Below, piece after piece: positions 1 to 8,051 of a stretch of 50,093 nucleotides of DNA. A program made the position numbers and the translations under genes. The stretch is from the IMG/VR virus record IMGVR_UViG_3300025011_000063, positions 1 to 50,093 of that record. One strand, 5' to 3'. How positions within the stretch are numbered: position 1 is the stretch's first letter; each line of letters opens with the position of its first letter. The stretch is from a virus. The notes beneath the pieces are model-generated. The model worked only from the letters and a program-made list of their open reading frames with translations. It did no database searches and was not told where the DNA came from.

Positions 1-2549
1 AATGTCGACCAACGAGACGCGATTTCTTGAAGCAAAACAGATGCTGGCTTGATAGAGGTAGCAGAATCTTTCATTGTTATGCCAATATTATATAATGACT
101 TTTCTATACTTTTAAATTCTTCTGGGTTGGTATCTTCCCCTACATTTCCAAGCCTAGAAAATATCATTTTTAGACCATTTGCGACCTGACTTCCCGATCT
201 TCGAGTAGTTTCGACAAGAGTTCCGAGCATTCCAGACAATTCTTGCACAGAAACTCCAGCTTCCGCACTTACTGCTCCAACAGTACGCATCCCGTTGGAA
301 ATTTCAGAAACGGCCTTGGGAAAGTCAACTTGTAAGTTTCTAGCAACAGACGCTATTGTATCTACAATACCTAACGCATCCTCTGCTCCTAATCTATATT
401 GTGAAAGAGTACCCATTAATTGATCAGCACTATCTGTCATAGATTGCCCTGTGATATTCGACATAATTGCGGCTGCTTGTGTCTTTTTGATGGACTCTTC
501 AAGGGTACTATTATAGGTTGAAAATACCTCTAAACCTCTCATTACTGCGGTTGTAGTTGTTCCCATTGCTATAGCATAATTATTTGCAGATTGGGTAATC
601 TCATTAAAATTTAAGTTTACATCTGTCATTTCAAGACTCATATTAGTAAAACCTTGGTTCATATCCGCTAAAAATACCAGACTTTCCTTTAACTGGGAAA
701 TAACCCCAAAAATTAAATTTCCAACGCCTAACCAAATTCCCATTTTATAAGCTGCGACCTGGATGGATTCTCCAAAAGACATTGCTGACTTATTAGCATT
801 ATTTAAACCATTTGAGACTGCTTCCGCATCTAAACTTCTAAAAGATGCCTTTAAATTATCTACTTTTTGTCTAACATTTTCTGTGGTAGGGGTTAATGCC
901 GACATTTCTCTTTGAAGTCTCTCGAATTCAGACGTATTATACAACCCTGATTTTTGTTGTGCAAATTTCGTAGTTTGAGATGCAAAATCTTGTTGTTGGA
1001 TACTTAACCAATGTTGATTATCTAATGCATTTTGACGAGAAATATCTCCTTCTTTTGCCTTTTTGTTATTATATTCAGCTTGCAATGTATTCTTTAGGTT
1101 AAGAAATTCTACTTCTCTAGAAGAATTAGATGATCCATTTGATTTAGTATCCTGTCTAGCAGTAGCGTATTTTTGTCCTTCTAATCTAATTTGTTCTTGC
1201 AATTGAGAAGTTAATTCGGCATACCCTTTTTTTTCTGCATCCATCTTTTTACTAGATAAATCTAATATATTCTTTAAAGACTGCTCCAATTGTGCATATG
1301 CGTTATTTTGATTGTTTTGGCGTGTAATATCAACTTCTTTTGTTTTTCTATTATTTAATTCTGTTTGTAAAGAAAGTTTTGTGTTTAATAATTCAATCTC
1401 TCTTGAAGAATCCGTTAATCCTCCTGATTTAATGTTTTTAGTAGCAAGAGCATATTTTTGTCCTTCAATTTTCAATTGTTCTTGTAATTGGGCAGTTAAC
1501 TCTGTTTGACCTTTCTTTTCTGCGTCCATTTTCTGTTTTAAAAGTGAATAAACTCCTTCTAATGCTTGTTTTTGTTGTGCGTAAACATTATTAGAAATAC
1601 TACTATTTGTTTTACCTTCTTGATTAATTACTGAATCATATTCTTTTTGAGCAGTTTTCAATACGTTTAGTAATTTAATTCTTTGGTCTAATTCAGCATT
1701 AGTATTTCCAGATAATTTACCACTATTGTATATTTTTAATCCGGCATCCATAAACTCTGTAGCACTAATTTTTGCTGCCCTATATTCTTTAATTAGTCTA
1801 TCTATTGAACTAATTTCTTTTTGTATCGCTTCTGTAGTTTCAGTATAGTTTTTAACCGTACCTTTTGACGCATTATCTGCTGATATTTTTATCGTATCAA
1901 AAGAAGATTTAATTTCATCCAATTTAGCTTTTAAGTCTTGAGGTACTTTAAAATTACCAATATCCATACCACCAAGTTCTGCTTTTAATTCGTTTAAAGC
2001 ACTTTTATCTATAAAAGAACTTGATTTGCTTCCGTTTAATTTTAAAACATTATTTTGAAATTCTGCTTTAAACTTAGCTAAATCTTGCCCCATTTTATTT
2101 ATTGTATCTTGATTTAGTTTTTGAATTTGTTTAGTGGATTCAACCCATTTTTGACCAATAACTTTTCCAGCCTCATCTTGAATATTAACTAATTTTTGAG
2201 TAATTTGAAGTGTCTCACCTGTAGCAGTTTTAAGTTCGCCAACCTTTTTAACTGCAGTTGAAATACCATCCTTCTCAACCATATCTATTTTTATGTTTTT
2301 TATATTGTTTAATTTTTCTATATCTCTGGTAATATCTTTCCAACCACTACGAATTCCATTCGTTGTATTTCCAAATTCTTTACCTAGTTTTTCTAATCCT
2401 TTTAATGCACTATCACTAATGTTTAAATCTATTTTTAAATTATGGTTATTCTTAAACCAATTTTGAATTTCCGTCATTTGTGTATTAATTATTTTTTGTG
2501 AATTTGCAATATCTATTTTTATAAGAATACCTGAAAAATCATCTGCCAT
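1..2549 (-). CDS. Tail tape measure protein, N-terminal part (runs off left edge)
   Basis: The frame is open from the ATG at 2549 to the left edge, giving about 849 residues without a stop, so only the N-terminal part is present. The start follows a GGTGG ribosome site. The first ~500 residues are Lys/Gln/Asn-rich and helical with two tandem ~95-residue repeats (near 1586-1302 and 1301-1017, each with a MDAEKKG core and an LQEQ..EGQKYA segment). The last part, with SNITGQSM, QYRLGAEDALG, SEISNGMRTVG and ending PASVLLQEIASRW, matches the conserved TP901-type tape-measure domain (PhageMin_Tail). Such proteins set tail length and line the tail tube. It is the last gene of the tail group, after the chaperone gene, the usual order. 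The long helical repeats fit a ruler function (inference). Confidence 0.9.
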   Translation of the reverse strand, partial: MADDFSGILIKIDIANSQKIINTQMTEIQNWFKNNHNLKIDLNISDSALKGLEKLGKEFGNTTNGIRSGWKDITRDIEKLNNIKNIKIDMVEKDGISTAVKKVGELKTATGETLQITQKLVNIQDEAGKVIGQKWVESTKQIQKLNQDTINKMGQDLAKFKAEFQNNVLKLNGSKSSSFIDKSALNELKAELGGMDIGNFKVPQDLKAKLDEIKSSFDTIKISADNASKGTVKNYTETTEAIQKEISSIDRLIKEYRAAKISATEFMDAGLKIYNSGKLSGNTNAELDQRIKLLNVLKTAQKEYDSVINQEGKTNSSISNNVYAQQKQALEGVYSLLKQKMDAEKKGQTELTAQLQEQLKIEGQKYALATKNIKSGGLTDSSREIELLNTKLSLQTELNNRKTKEVDITRQNNQNNAYAQLEQSLKNILDLSSKKMDAEKKGYAELTSQLQEQIRLEGQKYATARQDTKSNGSSNSSREVEFLNLKNTLQAEYNNKKAKEGDISRQNALDNQHWLSIQQQDFASQTTKFAQQKSGLYNTSEFERLQREMSALTPTTENVRQKVDNLKASFRSLDAEAVSNGLNNANKSAMSFGESIQVAAYKMGIWLGVGNLIFGVISQLKESLVFLADMNQGFTNMSLEMTDVNLNFNEITQSANNYAIAMGTTTTAVMRGLEVFSTYNSTLEESIKKTQAAAIMSNITGQSMTDSADQLMGTLSQYRLGAEDALGIVDTIASVARNLQVDFPKAVSEISNGMRTVGAVSAEAGVSVQELSGMLGTLVETTRRSGSQVANGLKMIFSRLGNVGEDTNPEEFKSIEKSLYNIGITMKDSATSIKPASVLLQEIASRWST

Positions 2550-2594
2550 AGTTTAACCACCTCTCGTTTTTAGTTTTATGGGATAGTAAATAAA

Positions 2595-2614
2595 CCCTAT
2601 ACACAAGAATAGGG
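2595..2614 (-). terminator. Hairpin terminator before the tape measure gene
   Basis: On the minus strand CCCTAT pairs with ATAGGG around an 8-base loop and is followed by TTTATTT. It lies between the small membrane protein gene and the tape measure gene, so the tape measure may need read-through or its own promoter. Confidence 0.6.
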
Positions 2615-2656
2615 CAAATAAAATACCCCCCATAATGAGAGGTAAAATGATTTACT

Positions 2657-2902
2657 TTATTGATATAATTTCTGTTCTTCAAATTTACTTTGAATGTTTT
2701 TCTTTAAATCTTGAATTTTCTCTTGATCTTCCATATCTTGTATATAATTGTTAGGATTTGAATTGCAATATTTTTGTAATTTACTTTGATTGGAACTCTT
2801 TTTAATATTAGTATATAATTGAGATATTATACAATAGATTACAAAAAGTATTATTATACAACCAATAATGTCTCCAATATGAATTTTTGATTTTTGCATC
2901 AT
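2657..2902 (-). CDS. Small single-pass membrane protein
   Basis: An 81-residue protein with a short N-terminus, one strongly hydrophobic helix at about residues 9-28 (DIIGCIIILFVIYCIIS) and a charged Lys/Gln-rich C-terminal tail of about 50 residues. I recognise no family. It sits between a completion-type protein and the tape measure gene on the same strand. A holin is conceivable from the single membrane span, but no endolysin is adjacent, so I do not call it that. A small tail-associated membrane protein is equally possible. Confidence 0.55.
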   Translation of the reverse strand: MMQKSKIHIGDIIGCIIILFVIYCIISQLYTNIKKSSNQSKLQKYCNSNPNNYIQDMEDQEKIQDLKKNIQSKFEEQKLYQ

Positions 2903-2965
2903 ATCACATCCTGTAACTTATTACTATTTATAGTATATGATATTGCATAATTAAATACAATGAAT

Positions 2966-3454
2966 TTACTTGAATCTATTTAATTTTCTGACCTCTATAT
3001 TAATTGCCGTTTTAACTCTTGCAACTATATCTGCCTGTATTTTTACGATTGCCTTTTCCATAAAGTGAGACGCACTTCTGTCGTGAAATCTATCATTAAC
3101 TCCTTCCCATACTCCTCCCCACGAAAAACCATCATTCATCCAATCTTCAATATCAACATAAGCTCCTTTGACAATACCCAATTTAGTAGATCCAAATAGA
3201 GATGTATGCCTCATTTTCTCATGGTCAAAATATACTTTAAATTGGATTGAAGTTGATGTAACAATTAAATCTCCTGCGGTTATACTGTTTAATAGGGAAA
3301 ATGTGCGCTCGTAGTTAGGAGATGCAGGAATAACATATATTGTTTCATTCACTGCTTGCTGTAATTCACTAACAGCAATCGCTTGTATGGCTTTCAACTG
3401 ATTAATAAAACTGCTTGATTTTAATAAATTATCAATCGCTCCAGAAACGGACAT
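2966..3454 (-). CDS. Putative tail-completion/gp10-like structural protein
   Basis: A 162-residue protein. The segment YERTFSLLNSI followed by beta-rich sequence resembles the YxRTG-x-L-x-xS pattern of HK97-gp10-like tail completion proteins, but the match is by eye only. The C-terminal third is helical and basic (VKIQADIVARVKTAINIEV). It lies between the tail chaperone-like gene and the tape measure gene. Position and size support a structural or assembly role; completion proteins usually sit upstream of the tail tube gene, so this would be an unusual location. Confidence 0.45.
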   Translation of the reverse strand: MSVSGAIDNLLKSSSFINQLKAIQAIAVSELQQAVNETIYVIPASPNYERTFSLLNSITAGDLIVTSTSIQFKVYFDHEKMRHTSLFGSTKLGIVKGAYVDIEDWMNDGFSWGGVWEGVNDRFHDRSASHFMEKAIVKIQADIVARVKTAINIEVRKLNRFK

Positions 3455-3490
3455 TAAACCACTCCTTAAAAATTGCTTATTGTAAATAAA

Positions 3491-3520
3491 GAGAGTAACA
3501 AATATAAATAAGTTACTCTC
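3491..3520 (-). terminator. Perfect 9-bp hairpin terminator
   Basis: GAGAGTAAC and GTTACTCTC pair perfectly around a 12-base AT loop, followed on the minus strand by TTTATTT. It lies directly after the tail chaperone-like gene (3536-4039), separating it from the next tail gene. Confidence 0.75.
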
Positions 3521-3535
3521 AAATGATATTAATAT

Positions 3536-4039
3536 TTAAATTACTGTACTATCGACATTATCGTTTACATCAACTATTTGTTCTACATTCATTTTATTTA
3601 CAATCATTTCCATAATCTGTGGGGTTACTTCTGGAATTTTATGTAATACTTCTTTAATCCATTCACTTGCTTTATCAACTTCTTCTTTTGGCAAAGCATC
3701 AATAATTTCACTTAATAAATTCAAGTTAATTAATTCATATATATAAGCAATTAAACTTACCGCATCTTCTGGAAGGGGAATATTAGTCATGAATTTAACA
3801 ATTAAAATATGGAATAAATAAATACTATCAGTATATTCATCAATATTTGTTCCACTTTCTTTTAGTTGTTCATTAATTGACATATATTCACCTATTAATT
3901 TAGGTATATCTGTTTTCTTAAAATATTTATTTACTACCATTTCATATTTTCCATCCATAAGAGGAACTACTGTTTTCTCATTAAATTTAGAATTTTCCTT
4001 ATGAACTGCACTAAGAGTAAGTTTTTTATTGTTTGCCAT
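3536..4039 (-). CDS. Probable tail assembly chaperone
   Basis: A 167-residue, mostly helical protein with no enzyme motif. A short beta-rich N-terminus (KLTLSAVHKENSKFNEKTVVPLMDG) precedes a helical body. Its length and place upstream of the tape measure gene match the gpG-type tail assembly chaperones of long-tailed phages, which coat the tape measure during assembly. Those genes often make a frameshifted product; I did not find a convincing slippery heptamer at its end, and a perfect terminator follows it, which argues against a classic gpG/gpGT frameshift. Called mainly by context. Confidence 0.5.
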   Translation of the reverse strand: MANNKKLTLSAVHKENSKFNEKTVVPLMDGKYEMVVNKYFKKTDIPKLIGEYMSINEQLKESGTNIDEYTDSIYLFHILIVKFMTNIPLPEDAVSLIAYIYELINLNLLSEIIDALPKEEVDKASEWIKEVLHKIPEVTPQIMEMIVNKMNVEQIVDVNDNVDSTVI

Positions 4040-4068
4040 TTTACTTTCCTTCTTTCTTTTGTTTTTAT

Positions 4069-5670
4069 TTATACTAATACGATATTTTCAATGATTGTAC
4101 TCATATTTAATAAATATTTTTCTAAAATGCTTTCAATATTTTCAAAGTCCCAATACCATATTTCTAAGAAATTATATCCATTCTGTTCTGCATATTCTTT
4201 TTTGCGTCTGTCGTGTTCTTTTTGAATCATAAATTCTTCTTCCGTTTGATTTGATACTGTCCCATCATGGTATTGTCCTTGATACTCTATTAAAAGATTA
4301 ATATTTGGCAAATAATGATCATAAGACAATAAACCATTACCAACTCCTCGTAAACCATCGAATGTTTTTTGTTGTATAAAATAATTTATATCACATTTGT
4401 CAAAATTACTTAAATTGTCAAACTCATCTTGAATAATTTTAACCCAGTTATTATTTATAAGAATTTTATCAATCTCTTTTTCTCCTTTAGATTCACTACA
4501 AACTGGACATCCATTACCATTTGTCCTATTACTTATTTGTGATCTCCATTCATTATTACACTCTTTACATTTCCAATAAGCATATTGACCACTCACAGGT
4601 GTGTATTCTTCTGGTCTTTTAGGATTTCTTTCATAATTCCATTCTTCGCAAAGGCTAGGGTTTATTAATAGCAAATTATATTCTTTAGAAGCAAGTGTTC
4701 CATATTTAGAGCAATATGGACAATTCTTATCTTTGCTCCTATCTACTACTCTTGTTCTCCACTCATGTCCTTTTTTACATTGCCACCATACCATTTTACC
4801 ACTTGCACTAGTAATTTCCCAAGGTGTTAAAGAACCATTTAGTATTGGATGCCACTCTGTAGTGAGTTTTGGATTCTTTATTGCTAGACAATTAGAAAGT
4901 CCTACTTTCACTCCTGCACAATAAGGACAACCATTATTTTGTGAGATATCTCCCCAATTCATATCAAATATTTCATTACATTCTTCTTTTAAACATTGCC
5001 ATTTGAGTTTTTTGACGTTGCCGTAATATTTTTTGCTAATTAATTCAAAAGGTTTATTATTCAATTTACACCATAATTTAATATTCTGAATAGTATATGG
5101 GTTAGATTTATTAAATTTATCTGGTTTGTATCCGCTTTTCAGGTTATTAAAATTACTTATATAAAAATATCCTTCATAGTCTTTAAATATTAAAACTTGT
5201 GTTGTTGTTAAACACTCATTACTAACCACTTGTAACGGAATATTATTTAGTTGTAACCATAATTTAATATTTTGGAAAGTAAAAGGATTATGATTTCCAA
5301 ATTTACTAGGAAAATTATCATGCAGTAAATTATCAGAACACATCATAAAATAATATCCTTCATAGTCTTTAAATATTAGATTATTGTGACTACCTAAATA
5401 TTTATCGCTAATTAATTCAAATTGTTTATTATTTATTTTTATCCAATTCTTTAAATTTTTAATTGTGTATGAATTAGATACACTAAATTTATTCGGAGTA
5501 TGATTTCGTTTAATACTGTCAAAACTACATGTATAAAAATATCCATCCTTATCTTTTAAAATAAGATTATCTTTTATATTTAAATATTCCTTACTAATTA
5601 ATTCAAACCCTAAATCATTAACAATTTTCTTAACTTCTTCATATGTAAATTTTTTATTATTTTTACTCAT
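4069..5670 (-). CDS. EDxHD/Vsr-like homing endonuclease with zinc-ribbon array
   Basis: About 533 residues from the ATG at 5670, chosen because GGAGG lies 7-8 bases upstream; the open frame reaches 5709 but that part is inside a leader hairpin. The N-terminal ~200 residues hold repeats of a FELIS..YLG..NNLIFKD module. Next come zinc-ribbon repeats (CPYCAG, CPYCSKYG, CPVCSES, each preceded by W..C..C/GHEW), like the DUF4379 treble-clef repeats. The C-terminus carries E (GEKEIDKIL), D (YDHYLP), EYQG and EHDRRK, the EDxHD nuclease signature known from phage homing endonucleases such as I-Bth0305I. It closely resembles the nuclease domain encoded at 19807-21123. It is inserted between the toxin-antitoxin pair and the tail chaperone gene. 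Confidence 0.8.
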   Translation of the reverse strand: MSKNNKKFTYEEVKKIVNDLGFELISKEYLNIKDNLILKDKDGYFYTCSFDSIKRNHTPNKFSVSNSYTIKNLKNWIKINNKQFELISDKYLGSHNNLIFKDYEGYYFMMCSDNLLHDNFPSKFGNHNPFTFQNIKLWLQLNNIPLQVVSNECLTTTQVLIFKDYEGYFYISNFNNLKSGYKPDKFNKSNPYTIQNIKLWCKLNNKPFELISKKYYGNVKKLKWQCLKEECNEIFDMNWGDISQNNGCPYCAGVKVGLSNCLAIKNPKLTTEWHPILNGSLTPWEITSASGKMVWWQCKKGHEWRTRVVDRSKDKNCPYCSKYGTLASKEYNLLLINPSLCEEWNYERNPKRPEEYTPVSGQYAYWKCKECNNEWRSQISNRTNGNGCPVCSESKGEKEIDKILINNNWVKIIQDEFDNLSNFDKCDINYFIQQKTFDGLRGVGNGLLSYDHYLPNINLLIEYQGQYHDGTVSNQTEEEFMIQKEHDRRKKEYAEQNGYNFLEIWYWDFENIESILEKYLLNMSTIIENIVLV

Positions 5671-5726
5671 TTTTTCTACCTCCAATATTTTATTTACTCC
5701 ACTTAACAAATCAAAAATATATAAAA

Positions 5727-5785
5727 TACAGAGGAGGGTGGAGTTTGCCCATTGAGTTAATTACTCTCAATTTTTATCCCCTGTA
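5727..5785 (-). terminator. Compound leader hairpin/terminator before homing endonuclease
   Basis: Minus-strand TACAGGGG pairs with CCTCTGTA (one G-U) and encloses an inner hairpin ATTGAG/CTCAAT; the T-rich tail TATTTTATATATTTTT follows. It lies 57 bases before the endonuclease start, so it either ends toxin-gene transcription or acts as a leader attenuator. Confidence 0.6.
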
Positions 5786-5802
5786 AAACTATCAATCAAA
5801 AT

Positions 5803-6255
5803 CTATCCAACCAACAATTCTTCATACATTTTAATAAAATCTTCAGAGTTTACAACTTTTACGCCACTAATATCAACATAATGCATACCACTATCAAGGT
5901 CGTTACTGATTAAATATTCAGTTTCTCCTCTAATAGCTGTTTTCAAAAACATTTCATCAGTATCATCATTAATTTTTTCACATTTAACTTCCAATGTATT
6001 AACTGAATTTCCATAATAAAATAAAGTCATTAAATTTTGTAATACAATAACTCTAGTTTTTATATCGTCAATATTATATCTAACAAAATTTTTCATACCC
6101 CATACTAATTCTCCAATTGTATCTTGAGCAAAAAATAATTCCAATTTTCTTTGTTCAATTAGTTTCATAATTTTTACAGAGTTAATATTTCTGTGATCCA
6201 TACCATGAAGAAAAACATTCGTGTCAATTACGACTTTAATTTTTTCGTTTAACAT
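5803..6255 (-). CDS. PIN-domain ribonuclease, likely toxin
   Basis: A 150-residue PIN-domain protein. It has the first catalytic Asp in VVIDTNVFLHG (D11), a Glu in GELVWG (E49), an acidic group DDTDEMF (D100) and a last Asp in LISNDLD, the expected PIN active-site spacing. Such proteins cut RNA, and stand-alone ones are usually VapC-type toxins. Its ATG overlaps the end of the upstream small gene by 20 bases, with ribosome site GAGGA inside that gene, so the two are translationally coupled. The pair lies downstream of a strong promoter. It probably aids plasmid/prophage maintenance or phage competition (inference). Confidence 0.8.
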   Translation of the reverse strand: MLNEKIKVVIDTNVFLHGMDHRNINSVKIMKLIEQRKLELFFAQDTIGELVWGMKNFVRYNIDDIKTRVIVLQNLMTLFYYGNSVNTLEVKCEKINDDTDEMFLKTAIRGETEYLISNDLDSGMHYVDISGVKVVNSEDFIKMYEELLVG

Positions 6256-6403
6256 TGTGTTTCCTCACCAATCCATAAGATTTATCTACTTGCTCGTAAG
6301 TCAGACCCTTCTTTTTAATTGCCGACTGCATTATGTTACTAATTTCAGTTAAACACGTTAATTGAACATCTTCTTCTGAAACTGATTTTATTGCAGAGTT
6401 CAT
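6236..6403 (-). CDS. Probable antitoxin partner of the PIN protein
   Basis: A 55-residue protein from the ATG at 6403, which follows a strong GAGGAGG site; the open frame extends upstream to 6508 but that part is a low-complexity Lys/Arg-rich stretch with poorer initiation signals. It is acidic near the start (SVSEEDVQ), then helical (CLTEISNIMQSAIKKKG) and ends in a basic tail (KHNVKRKN). No known antitoxin family is evident. It overlaps the PIN gene by 20 bases, the tight arrangement typical of type II toxin-antitoxin operons. The function is inferred from this position. Confidence 0.55.
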   Translation of the reverse strand: MNSAIKSVSEEDVQLTCLTEISNIMQSAIKKKGLTYEQVDKSYGLVRKHNVKRKN

Positions 6404-6548
6404 TTTTACTCCTCCTCTCCATAATTTTGTTTTTACTCTGGGTTTAACTCTAGATTTATTAGTCTTAGTTGTTTTTCCTTTACCTCTTGATGATCTAACC
6501 ATCTTCATAAAAACAATCTATCCTCTCTCAATATTATTTGATAATTGA

Positions 6549-6577
6549 ATTATACCAAATAATAGAAAGTAAGTCAA
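6549..6577 (-). promoter_or_regulatory. Strong sigma-A-type promoter for the PIN/antitoxin operon
   Basis: On the minus strand TTGACT, a 17-base spacer and TATAAT with an extended TGG just before it: near-consensus for the housekeeping sigma factor. It lies about 40 bases upstream of the longer antitoxin frame and about 145 bases upstream of the favoured start at 6403. Confidence 0.8.
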
Positions 6578-6624
6578 TAAAATTAATATATTTATTTATA
6601 TATTTTAACAACCAAACTAAAAAC

Positions 6625-6774
6625 TTAACGTCTCAATTTCTTCAACAACTCTTGTGCCCTCTTATTCCTTTCAATTGCTCCAACAGATGGTTTTCTCAAC
6701 AACTCTTCTCTAATCTTATCTGCATATTCGCCTTCTGCTTCAGTTGCTTTCTAAAGTTTTATTATGATTTCCAC
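6625..6774 (-). pseudogene. Small helical gene remnant with an in-frame stop
   Basis: Minus-strand frame from a GTG at 6774 after AAGAAGG reads seven codons, hits TAG, then continues in the same frame for about 43 residues (KATEAEGEYADKIREELL..., ending ELLKKLRR) to TAA at 6625. The composition after the stop is typical of a charged helical protein, unlike random AT-rich sequence. It may be a decayed gene, or the second part may start at a non-standard codon. The plus-strand open frame over the same bases (6538-6834) looks like its shadow. Confidence 0.3.
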
Positions 6775-6800
6775 CTTCTTAAAATATATTTATTTCTTAC

Positions 6801-6830
6801 TTTACAAACCTCATTCCATCATGCTATAAT
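6801..6830 (+). promoter_or_regulatory. Promoter for the plus-strand antirepressor-like gene
   Basis: TTTACA, 18 bases, TATAAT on the plus strand, about 190 bases ahead of the BRO-N gene at 7022. It fires away from the toxin-antitoxin promoter at 6549-6577, so the region is a divergent regulatory zone. Confidence 0.65.
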
Positions 6831-6867
6831 ATAAGAAGACAGAAAGGAGTGGATATTATCATTCGAG

Positions 6868-6936
6868 ATGGGCCAGAGTAATAGATACATAAGGAGTACA
6901 ATAGAAAGGAGAGGGCAAGGTATACCCTACCTTTAA
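6868..6936 (+). other. Possible 22-codon leader peptide in the antirepressor leader
   Basis: In the ~190-base leader of the plus-strand gene, ATG at 6868 opens a 22-residue frame (MGQSNRYIRSTIERRGQGIP...) ending TAA at 6936. A weak AGGAG lies upstream. The leader also contains GGTATACC and further GGAG sites at 6892 and 6936. It could be a leader peptide or chance; there is no second gene here. Confidence 0.25.
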
Positions 6937-7021
6937 GGAGTGTAAAAATTTCATCAGCCTTGTAAGTCAAACAATACAAATACAAAAATAATTAAATTAA
7001 AAGAAAGAGGTAATTAAAAAT

Positions 7022-7816
7022 ATGACAAACAATTTACAAATTTTCAACAGTGAGGAATTCGGTCAAATCAGAACAGTGGATATTAAAGGCAAAATATTCT
7101 TTGTAGCAAAAGATGTCGCTACAGCACTTGGATATAAAGATACAATTAACGCAATTAAGCGTCATTGTAAGTGGGTGTCGAAACACAACCTACCTCATCC
7201 TCAAAGTAAAACAAAGACAATTGAAGTAAATATCATTCCTGAAGGAGATATTTATAGACTTATAGCAAGTAGTGAATTACCTTCTGCTGAACAATTTGAA
7301 TCATGGATATTTGATGAAGTTCTTCCTACTATTCGTAAGACAGGAGGCTATATCGCTGATCCAGAAACAATAGTCAATACATATTTCGATACCTTAGATG
7401 ATAATGTAAAAGGAATAATGTTAGGATTGCTTCAAAATGCAGAAATTAAACAAAAGATAATTACAGAGCAAAAACAAGAAATTGATTATAAATCTGAAGT
7501 AATTTCTGGATTAGTAGATGATATTTCTTTAGCAGATAAAAGACAAATCCTTAATCGAGTAGTAATGAAATGCAGTAACTTTAATGATAGATGGTCAGAA
7601 CTTTATAAAAATTTTGAATTAAAATACCATCTTGATTTAAATTCTAGGCTAAATTCTTATAATAAAACTCATAGTCCTCAAATGAGAAATAAATTAGACT
7701 ATGTGGAAGAAATTATGGGTAAAATGACTGAGCTCTATGATATTGCATGTAAATTATACGAAAGCGAGGTTGATGTTTTAGTGCAAGAAATGTATAAATT
7801 GCACGAAGTTGTTTAA
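7022..7816 (+). CDS. BRO-N domain antirepressor-like protein
   Basis: A 264-residue protein, the only convincing plus-strand gene. Residues ~1-110 form a BRO-N (Bro family) domain: QIFNSEEFGQIRTV, FFVAKDVATALGYKD, AIKRHCKWV, PEGDIYRLIASSELPSA, FESWIFDEVLPTIRKTGGY. The remainder is helical with a coiled segment (EIKQKIITEQKQEIDYKSE) and a C-terminal domain I do not recognise. BRO-N proteins of temperate phages bind DNA or repressors and act as antirepressors. It starts after AGAGG and ends at a plus-strand terminator. Being opposite in direction to its neighbours suggests it belongs to the lysogeny switch or was acquired separately. Confidence 0.85.
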   Translation: MTNNLQIFNSEEFGQIRTVDIKGKIFFVAKDVATALGYKDTINAIKRHCKWVSKHNLPHPQSKTKTIEVNIIPEGDIYRLIASSELPSAEQFESWIFDEVLPTIRKTGGYIADPETIVNTYFDTLDDNVKGIMLGLLQNAEIKQKIITEQKQEIDYKSEVISGLVDDISLADKRQILNRVVMKCSNFNDRWSELYKNFELKYHLDLNSRLNSYNKTHSPQMRNKLDYVEEIMGKMTELYDIACKLYESEVDVLVQEMYKLHEVV

Positions 7817-7838
7817 ATGAATAAATAAATAATTATTT

Positions 7839-7869
7839 AGAGACTCTAGTGGATTAGAGTCTCTTTTCT
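7839..7869 (+). terminator. Terminator of the BRO-N gene
   Basis: Plus-strand AGAGACTCTA pairs with TAGAGTCTCT and is followed by TTTTCTCTTG, 23 bases after the stop codon. Confidence 0.85.
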
Positions 7870-8000
7870 CTTGTTGATTTTATCACAAATCCATTCTAAT
7901 CCACAAAATCAATCAGACCCATACAATCATACCAAAAACAATTTCTGACTTAACACAGACAATCCTCACACGCTTGTAAATTGATTTTATAACTATAAAA

Positions 8001-8024
8001 AGACTCCTGAATAATCAGAAGTCT
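8001..8024 (-). terminator. Terminator of the secreted Ig-like gene
   Basis: Minus-strand AGACTTCTGA and TCAGGAGTCT form a stem followed by TTTTTATAG, 28 bases after the stop of the gene at 8052. With the BRO-N terminator it isolates the two convergent genes. Confidence 0.8.
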
Positions 8025-8051
8025 AAAATAACAAACCAATAAATATAAATA

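Noticed and set aside
2657-2902. Holin call for the small membrane protein
   Set aside because: A single membrane span alone is not enough and no endolysin gene is near.
3536-4039. Programmed frameshift in the tail chaperone gene
   Set aside because: No clear slippery heptamer near the end, and a strong terminator follows the stop instead of a -1 or +1 extension.
6538-6834. 98-codon plus-strand frame upstream of the BRO-N gene
   Set aside because: Overlaps the promoter of that gene, has no ribosome site, and the opposite strand shows the more protein-like frame.
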